Part shown: one piece after another, positions 7,486-10,804 of the stretch
Numbering within the stretch: position 1 is the first letter of the stretch
Layout: each line of letters begins with the position of its first letter
Program-made: the position numbers and the translations under genes
Notes under the pieces: model-generated
What the model was told of the DNA's origin: nothing
Database searches by the model: none
Seen by the model: the letters and a program-made list of their open reading frames with translations, nothing else
NCBI GenBank assembly: GCA_964505995.1
Contig: CAZDLB010000059.1
Coordinates: 1-10,804 of the forward strand
Reading direction: 5' to 3'
Source of the DNA: JAJRVH01 sp964505995
Lineage (GTDB): Bacteria > Pseudomonadota > Zetaproteobacteria > Mariprofundales > Mariprofundaceae
Length of the DNA stretch: 10,804 nucleotides

Positions 7486-7872
7486 ATGCTCGAATTCGAC
7501 ATGGATCTGCAGCATGGCGTGCTGACCGTCAGGCCTGAGAAGGCGCTGAGCGAGGATGATATCCGTGAGATCACATCGGCCGTGGACACCTACCTGGAAA
7601 GCGGCCGCGACCTCGCCGGCATGATCATCCATGCCGAATCCTTTCCGGGCTGGCAGAGCTTCCGGGCCATGCTGCGACACCTGCGCTTCATTCGCGAGCA
7701 CCATCGGCGCATCCGGCGCGTGGCCGTCGTCAGCGATGCGGCGCTGCTGTCCGAGCTGCCGGCGCTGGCCGATCATTTCGTGAAGGCCGAAGTGATGCAT
7801 TTTCCCTATGCCGACTACGATGCGGCGATGGAGTGGATTCTGGAGGCGGATACCGGCGGGAAGGAGGCCTAG
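7486..7872 (+). CDS. SpoIIAA-like (STAS-fold) protein
   Basis: This small cytoplasmic protein of 128 residues resembles the SpoIIAA-like family, which has a STAS/CRAL-TRIO-type fold and no settled function. Visible features are an N-terminal strand (MLEFDMDLQHGVLTVRPEKAL), a helix with LSEDDIREITSAVDTYLE, a central strand GMIIHAESFPGW, a basic helix (MLRHLRFIREHHRRIRRVAVVSD) and a closing FVKAEVMHFPYADYDAAMEWI. The last segment is typical of the family. ATG 7486 is chosen because a perfect AGGAGG lies five bases upstream; the frame's opening at 7447 has no such site. It sits 39 bases after prlC on the same strand and probably shares its transcript. Its TAG stop shares the four bases CTAG with the stop of the convergent AI-2E family gene. 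Confidence 0.82.
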   Translation: MLEFDMDLQHGVLTVRPEKALSEDDIREITSAVDTYLESGRDLAGMIIHAESFPGWQSFRAMLRHLRFIREHHRRIRRVAVVSDAALLSELPALADHFVKAEVMHFPYADYDAAMEWILEADTGGKEA

Positions 7873-8912
7873 TCGCTGTCGTTGCGCGCCTCGGGTTGCA
7901 CATCCGGGCCGATCAGGATGGCGATCCAGCGCGTCTGTTCGTTCGCTTCCAGGGCCAGCTTGACGATCATCGTCAGCGGCACGGAAAGCAGCATGCCGAC
8001 CGGTCCCAGAACCCAGCCCCAGAAGACGAGGGACAGAAACACGACGAGGGTGGACAGGCCCACGCCCCGGCCCATGAAGCGCGGTTCAATGACATTGCCC
8101 ATGACGAGGTTGACAACGATGTATCCCGCGGCCGCGGCCAGCGCGCTTGCCGGCCCGAGCTGAACGAGGGCAAGCAGCACGGCCGGCACGGCGGCGATGA
8201 TCGAGCCGATGTTCGGCACGAAGTTGAACAGGAACGCGATCAGCCCCCACAGCAGCGGATAATCCACGCCGAGGATGGCCAGCCAGATGGCGACGAGTGC
8301 GCCGGTGGCGAGACTGACCCAGCCCTTGATGGCCAGATACGAATTGACGCTGTCAACAAAGCGCGTGAAATGCTCGGTGGATGGCGCATGCGCGCCCATC
8401 GCCTGCCATTTGTGCGGCAGGGCCGTGGCCTCGATCAGCAGGAAGATGACCGTCAGCACGATCAGGAAGGTATTGGTCAGCGCATTGCCCAGTCCGGAAA
8501 CCAGCTTGCCGGCCATGCCCATCGCGGCCGAGGGGTCGAAGTTGTCGAGGATGGCCTTCGTGGACAGTTCGATGCCCAGTCCCGAAAGCCAGGCCAGCAG
8601 TTCGGCGCTCATCGATTTCAGTCGGGCCTGATACTGCGGCAGGTTGCTGGAGAAATCGGTCATCGAGGAGCCGACGAAGCCGGCCAGCAGCAGAATGCCG
8701 AAGATGAGAATGGCAGCGATGATCAGCACCGAGATCCCGGCCGGCACGCGCCGATGCGTCAGCCAGCTCAGCGGCGGCAGGCAGATGATCGCGATGAAGG
8801 CCGCCAGCAGGAACGGGATCAGCAGCGAGGCAGCGGCCTGCATGCCGGCGACGACGATCACGAAGCAGGCGGCGGCCAGCAGCATGGACGGGTGCTGGCC
8901 TGCGCTGTTCAT
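7869..8912 (-). CDS. AI-2E family transporter (PerM/TqsA-like)
   Basis: This is an inner-membrane protein of 347 residues from the AI-2E transporter superfamily. Characterised members export the quorum signal AI-2 or act as sodium/proton antiporters; the substrate here cannot be told. The family pattern is clear: a hydrophobic N-terminal pair (residues about 8-45, FLLAAFIAIICLPPLSWL) and a third segment near 55-80. A soluble stretch of about 70 residues follows, then a dense C-terminal membrane block with GVDYPLLWGLIAFLFNFVPN, IGSIIAAVPAVLLAL and GNVIEPRFMGRGVGLSTLVV, the most conserved part of the family. ATG 8912 overlaps the stop of the BFD-like gene as ATGA, with AAGGA about six bases upstream. 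It is the last gene of its operon. Its stop is shared with the convergent STAS-like gene, so no terminator fits between them. Confidence 0.9.
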   Translation of the reverse strand: MNSAGQHPSMLLAAACFVIVVAGMQAAASLLIPFLLAAFIAIICLPPLSWLTHRRVPAGISVLIIAAILIFGILLLAGFVGSSMTDFSSNLPQYQARLKSMSAELLAWLSGLGIELSTKAILDNFDPSAAMGMAGKLVSGLGNALTNTFLIVLTVIFLLIEATALPHKWQAMGAHAPSTEHFTRFVDSVNSYLAIKGWVSLATGALVAIWLAILGVDYPLLWGLIAFLFNFVPNIGSIIAAVPAVLLALVQLGPASALAAAAGYIVVNLVMGNVIEPRFMGRGVGLSTLVVFLSLVFWGWVLGPVGMLLSVPLTMIVKLALEANEQTRWIAILIGPDVQPEARNDSD

Positions 8913-9115
8913 TCGAAATCCTTCAGCCTCGGATCATCAAGCGCGAATTCGGTTTCGCCCGAGGCGAACATCAGCCGCAGATACGGCAGGCAGCCTTCGC
9001 ATTCCAGGCCGCAGCCGGTGGCCTGCTGCGCGGCTTCCAGGCTTCCGAATGCCTTGAGCTCCGCAAAGCTGCGATGGACGCACTCGCACCGATCCACAAG
9101 GGCTTCTTCGCTCAT
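8909..9115 (-). CDS. BFD-like [2Fe-2S]-binding small protein
   Basis: This 68-residue protein resembles the bacterioferritin-associated ferredoxin (BFD) fold, a small helical domain that binds a [2Fe-2S] cluster through C-x-C and C-x2-C. Here CEC lies at residues 10-12 and CEGC at 39-42. An extra Cys35 sits in the segment TGCGLECEGC, followed by LPYLRLMFASGETEF. The gap between the two cysteine pairs is 26 residues, against about 31 in E. coli Bfd, so it belongs to a shorter branch. Such proteins can pass electrons or help mobilise iron. ATG 9115 overlaps the hydroxylase stop as ATGA and has GGAG six bases upstream; its own stop overlaps the AI-2E gene start in the same way. The coupling suggests it serves the hydroxylase. 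Cluster binding is inferred from the cysteines only. Confidence 0.72.
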   Translation of the reverse strand: MSEEALVDRCECVHRSFAELKAFGSLEAAQQATGCGLECEGCLPYLRLMFASGETEFALDDPRLKDFE

Positions 9116-9948
9116 GATCTTCTCCGCAAAAAGGGTCTGAAGCGCGGATACTGGCCCACGTCACCGACAAACGGCAAGCGCAGAATCCAGTCCAGCCGCG
9201 CGGTCGGGCTGTGCTGGAACTGGGACAGACCGATGCGCATGCCCGGATGACCGGCCTGCGGCTGCGCGCGATAGGTGCCGAAGATCCGGTCCCAGAGGCT
9301 GAGGTTGAAGCCGTAGTTGCTGTTGGTTTCCTCGGGTTTCACGGAGTGATGCACGCGATGCATGTCGGGCGTCACGATCAGTCTGCGCAGCGCATCATCG
9401 ACGCGTCCGGGCAGGCGGATGTTGGCATGGTTGAACATGGCCATGCCGTTGAGGATGATCTCGAAGATGACGACGGCCAGCAGCGGCGCGCCGAGCAGGG
9501 CCACCAGCGCCATCTTGATCAGCATCGACAGCAGGATCTCGATCGGATGGAAGCGCAGCCCCGAGGTCACATCGAGGTCGCGATCGGCGTGATGCACCAT
9601 GTGCAGCCGCCAGAGCATGGGCACGGCATGAAACAGCACATGCTGGCCGTAGATGGCCAGATCCAGCAGTACGACCGACAGCAGGATGGATGCAGCAGGC
9701 CCCAGCTCCAGCCAGTGGAACAGGCCGAAGCCGTTGGCAGCAGCCCACATCGACGCGCCCGCGGCGCCCGCCGGCAGCAGCAGCCGTACGAGCAGTGCAT
9801 CCAGCGCGACGAGGCTCAGATTGCCGGCCCAGCGACCGATCCTGCGCTGACTCAGCCTGCGGCGTGGGCTGATCATTTCCCAGCATGCCATCAGCAAGAG
9901 GATGCCGAGAAAAACGATCAGCCGGATCCCGTCTTCCGTTGTGCTCAC
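9112..9948 (-). CDS. Fatty acid hydroxylase / sterol desaturase family membrane protein
   Basis: The product is an integral membrane di-iron enzyme of 278 residues. The family hydroxylates or desaturates lipids using oxygen and an outside electron donor; the substrate here is unknown. The histidine clusters that hold the two irons are all present: HVLFH (103-107), HMVHH (116-120), FHPIE (His134), NHAN (His174) and HRVHH (197-201). They are followed by the family segment NYGFNLSLWDRIFGTYR. Membrane segments appear near residues 8-24, 43-62, 84-100 and 140-170. The gene starts with GTG at 9948 without a strong ribosome site; no better start is apparent. It heads a coupled set with a BFD-like iron-sulfur protein and an AI-2E family transporter, and lies 50 bases behind a DUF2892 gene on the same strand. 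Confidence 0.9.
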   Translation of the reverse strand: MSTTEDGIRLIVFLGILLLMACWEMISPRRRLSQRRIGRWAGNLSLVALDALLVRLLLPAGAAGASMWAAANGFGLFHWLELGPAASILLSVVLLDLAIYGQHVLFHAVPMLWRLHMVHHADRDLDVTSGLRFHPIEILLSMLIKMALVALLGAPLLAVVIFEIILNGMAMFNHANIRLPGRVDDALRRLIVTPDMHRVHHSVKPEETNSNYGFNLSLWDRIFGTYRAQPQAGHPGMRIGLSQFQHSPTARLDWILRLPFVGDVGQYPRFRPFLRRRS

Positions 9949-9972
9949 CGCCCGAGCCTAGCAGGACGAAGG

Positions 9973-9990
9973 CCCGGCGTTGAGGCCGGG
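9973..9990 (-). terminator. Weak hairpin after the DUF2892 gene
   Basis: CCCGGC and GCCGGG form a perfect six-base-pair stem with a six-base loop, just beyond the DUF2892 stop. On the minus strand the following bases (CCTTCGTCC) are not a true U-run, so it is at best a partial terminator or a transcript-protecting hairpin between the DUF2892 gene and the hydroxylase operon. Confidence 0.3.
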
Positions 9991-9998
9991 GGATGGTC

Positions 9999-10208
9999 TC
10001 AGGCCTTGTCCCTGCCGCAGGTGTTCATGCCCAGGATCGGATAGAGCGGGCAGAAGCGGATGGCCGCGGTCAGCAGAAACACGGCGCCAACACCGATGGC
10101 GACATAGTTCCATGGCGAGGCCAGGCCGCCGAGAAGGCCGAAGGCCAGCAGCGCTGCGCCGGCAACGGCCCGGATGATTCGATCCGCGGTTCCAACATTG
10201 GCTTTCAT
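9999..10208 (-). CDS. DUF2892 (YgaP-type transmembrane domain) small membrane protein
   Basis: This 69-residue inner-membrane protein belongs to the DUF2892 family, which corresponds to the membrane anchor of the YgaP rhodanese; its role when alone is unknown. It begins MKANVGTADRIIRAVAG, the usual start. Two hydrophobic segments follow (about residues 14-30 and 33-50), then RFCPLYPILGMNTCG, in which the two conserved cysteines stand out. ATG 10208 is supported by AAGGAG six bases upstream; a longer frame to 10286 would cross the promoter region and is unlikely. It is divergent from gspD across 212 bases and precedes the hydroxylase operon by 50 bases. Whether it shares that operon's transcript is unclear, because a weak hairpin lies between. 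Confidence 0.85.
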   Translation of the reverse strand: MKANVGTADRIIRAVAGAALLAFGLLGGLASPWNYVAIGVGAVFLLTAAIRFCPLYPILGMNTCGRDKA

Positions 10209-10245
10209 GGCTTGCTCCTTGATTGGGATGGTCTTGCGGATAGAG

Positions 10246-10251
10246 ATTCTA
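10246..10251 (-). promoter_or_regulatory. Candidate -10 box for the DUF2892 gene
   Basis: TAGAAT on the minus strand lies 37 bases before the ATG, giving a start site near 10239. No good -35 is present at 16-18 bases. Instead a perfect short inverted repeat (10274-10286) is centred near -41, the place where an activator would replace a -35. Confidence 0.4.
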
Positions 10252-10273
10252 AACGGCCGGGAAGGGGGATTCC

Positions 10274-10286
10274 GTGACAAAGTCAC
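10274..10286. promoter_or_regulatory. Inverted repeat GTGAC-N3-GTCAC, possible operator
   Basis: GTGACAAAGTCAC is a perfect five-base inverted repeat around a three-base centre, in the divergent region between the DUF2892 gene and gspD. It looks like a CRP/FNR-type site but is one base short of the TGTGA-N6-TCACA spacing. Its centre is near -41 relative to the predicted DUF2892 start site. The regulator is unknown. Confidence 0.35.
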
Positions 10287-10309
10287 AATCGCTGCCGGCT
10301 CCGCGGTCC

Positions 10310-10337
10310 TTGAAGACCGGCTGGATGCTTCTATGAT
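10310..10337 (+). promoter_or_regulatory. Candidate upstream promoter for gspD
   Basis: TTGAAG (10310-10315) and TATGAT (10332-10337) are 16 bases apart, matching four and five of six sigma-70 consensus positions. The predicted start site is near 10344, about 77 bases before the gspD ATG. Confidence 0.4.
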
Positions 10338-10361
10338 TGCATCAATGTACGCGCTGTGGAT

Positions 10362-10391
10362 TTGGCCATGCGTTGCCGGCTGAACTATGAT
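10362..10391 (+). promoter_or_regulatory. Candidate proximal promoter for gspD
   Basis: TTGGCC (10362-10367) and a second TATGAT (10386-10391) are 18 bases apart, matching four and five of six consensus positions. The predicted start near 10398 leaves a leader of about 23 bases holding GGGAG seven bases before the ATG. Confidence 0.42.
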
Positions 10392-10420
10392 GGCGGCGAT
10401 TCAGCGATGGGAGTCATGAC

Positions 10421-10804
10421 ATGAAGAGAAGATCCGGCCTGAGGCTGCTGGCCGTCCTGGTGCTGTGCGGGATTCATGCGTCCGGCGCGTGGGCCAAGGA
10501 TGTGACGCTGAATTTCAGGAATGCCGATATCCGGGCGTTCATCGAGTTCGTTTCGGGGTTCTCGGGCAAGAACTTCCTGGTGGACAACCGCGTCAAGGGC
10601 AATGTCACGATCGTCTCCCCCCAGCCGATCTCGGAGGCCGAGGCCTACGATGTCTTTCTGTCCGTGCTCGAGGTCAATGGCTTTGCCGCCGTTCCCAGCG
10701 GCGCGGTGACCAAGATCGTCCCCCGGGCCGAAAGCAAGCAGAAGTCCCTGCCGGTGCGCATCAGCGGCAAGGGCAAGGCCAATGACACGATGGTCACGCA
10801 GGTG
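10421..10804 (+). CDS. gspD: Type II secretion system secretin GspD, 3' partial
   Basis: GspD forms the outer-membrane channel of the type II secretion system, through which folded proteins leave the periplasm. Only the first 128 codons are inside the window. ATG 10421 has GGGAG seven bases upstream. Residues 1-25 are a Sec signal peptide (KRRSG, hydrophobic core, cleavage after AWA). The mature part starts KDVTLNFRNADIRAFIEFVS and continues with FLVDNRVKGNVTIVSPQPIS and AYDVFLSVLEVNGFAAVPSG, which is the N0 domain found at the start of GspD. The linker to N1 (RISGKGKANDTMVTQV) runs to the window edge. A PilQ-type secretin is the main alternative, but the N0 sequence directly after the signal peptide, without AMIN domains, favours GspD. 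No gspC precedes it; the gene opens its own transcript, divergent from the DUF2892 gene. Confidence 0.93.
   Translation, partial: MKRRSGLRLLAVLVLCGIHASGAWAKDVTLNFRNADIRAFIEFVSGFSGKNFLVDNRVKGNVTIVSPQPISEAEAYDVFLSVLEVNGFAAVPSGAVTKIVPRAESKQKSLPVRISGKGKANDTMVTQV

Noticed and set aside
7833..9140. 435-residue plus-strand frame opposite the AI-2E transporter and BFD-like genes
   Set aside because: Its Gln/Asp/His/Arg-rich composition is the usual shadow of a GC-rich gene, and the opposite strand has clear conserved families.
9211..10044. 277-residue plus-strand frame opposite the hydroxylase gene
   Set aside because: Shadow composition, and it runs over the intergenic hairpin and into the DUF2892 gene.
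10274..10286. A standard CRP site
   Set aside because: The half-sites GTGA and TCAC are separated by five bases here, whereas the five-base CRP arms TGTGA and TCACA need six between them; kept only as an unassigned palindrome.
10304..10319. CGGTC/GACCG hairpin before gspD as a terminator
   Set aside because: Only five base pairs, no U-run on either strand, and no gene ends there.

Overview
The window looks like an ordinary stretch of chromosome from a GC-rich gammaproteobacterium. It carries Hda, the ClpXP adaptor SspB, an oligopeptidase A, a type A RNase P RNA and a type II secretion secretin. The exact lineage cannot be named from the sequence. The one gene that sits oddly in this setting is trmFO: most gammaproteobacteria make the same tRNA base with TrmA. 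I see no phage, insertion sequence, CRISPR array, tRNA or toxin-antitoxin genes, and no plainly new system.

Layout. (1) 1-2143, plus strand: trmFO (5' end cut off), overlapped at its stop by a gene for an exported protein with a T4-lysozyme-like GIGH motif. (2) 2140-4908, minus strand: a tight four-gene operon, read sspB, DUF2066 protein, CDP-alcohol phosphatidyltransferase, hda; two junctions overlap by one base and one has a 5-base gap. (3) 4967-5329, minus strand: rnpB, directly upstream of sspB and divergent from (4). (4) 5410-7872, plus strand: oligopeptidase A (prlC/opdA), then a small SpoIIAA/STAS-like protein. (5) 7869-9948, minus strand: a fatty acid hydroxylase family membrane protein, a 68-residue BFD-like iron-sulfur protein and an AI-2E family transporter, joined by two ATGA overlaps. 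(6) 9999-10208, minus strand: a DUF2892 membrane protein. (7) 10421-10804, plus strand: the start of gspD, divergent from (6) across a 212-base regulatory gap.

How the genes may work together. The sspB-hda operon pairs a proteolysis adaptor with the factor that inactivates DnaA, plus a phospholipid enzyme and an exported DUF2066 protein. In region (5) the ferredoxin-like protein is coupled to a membrane di-iron hydroxylase and could serve it as an electron or iron carrier; this is inference. Both convergent gene pairs end on a shared CTAG, leaving no room for an intergenic terminator. The most interesting leads are the CRLS1-like features of the phosphatidyltransferase, the lysozyme-like exported protein, the hydroxylase-ferredoxin pairing, and the palindrome in the DUF2892/gspD divergent region.
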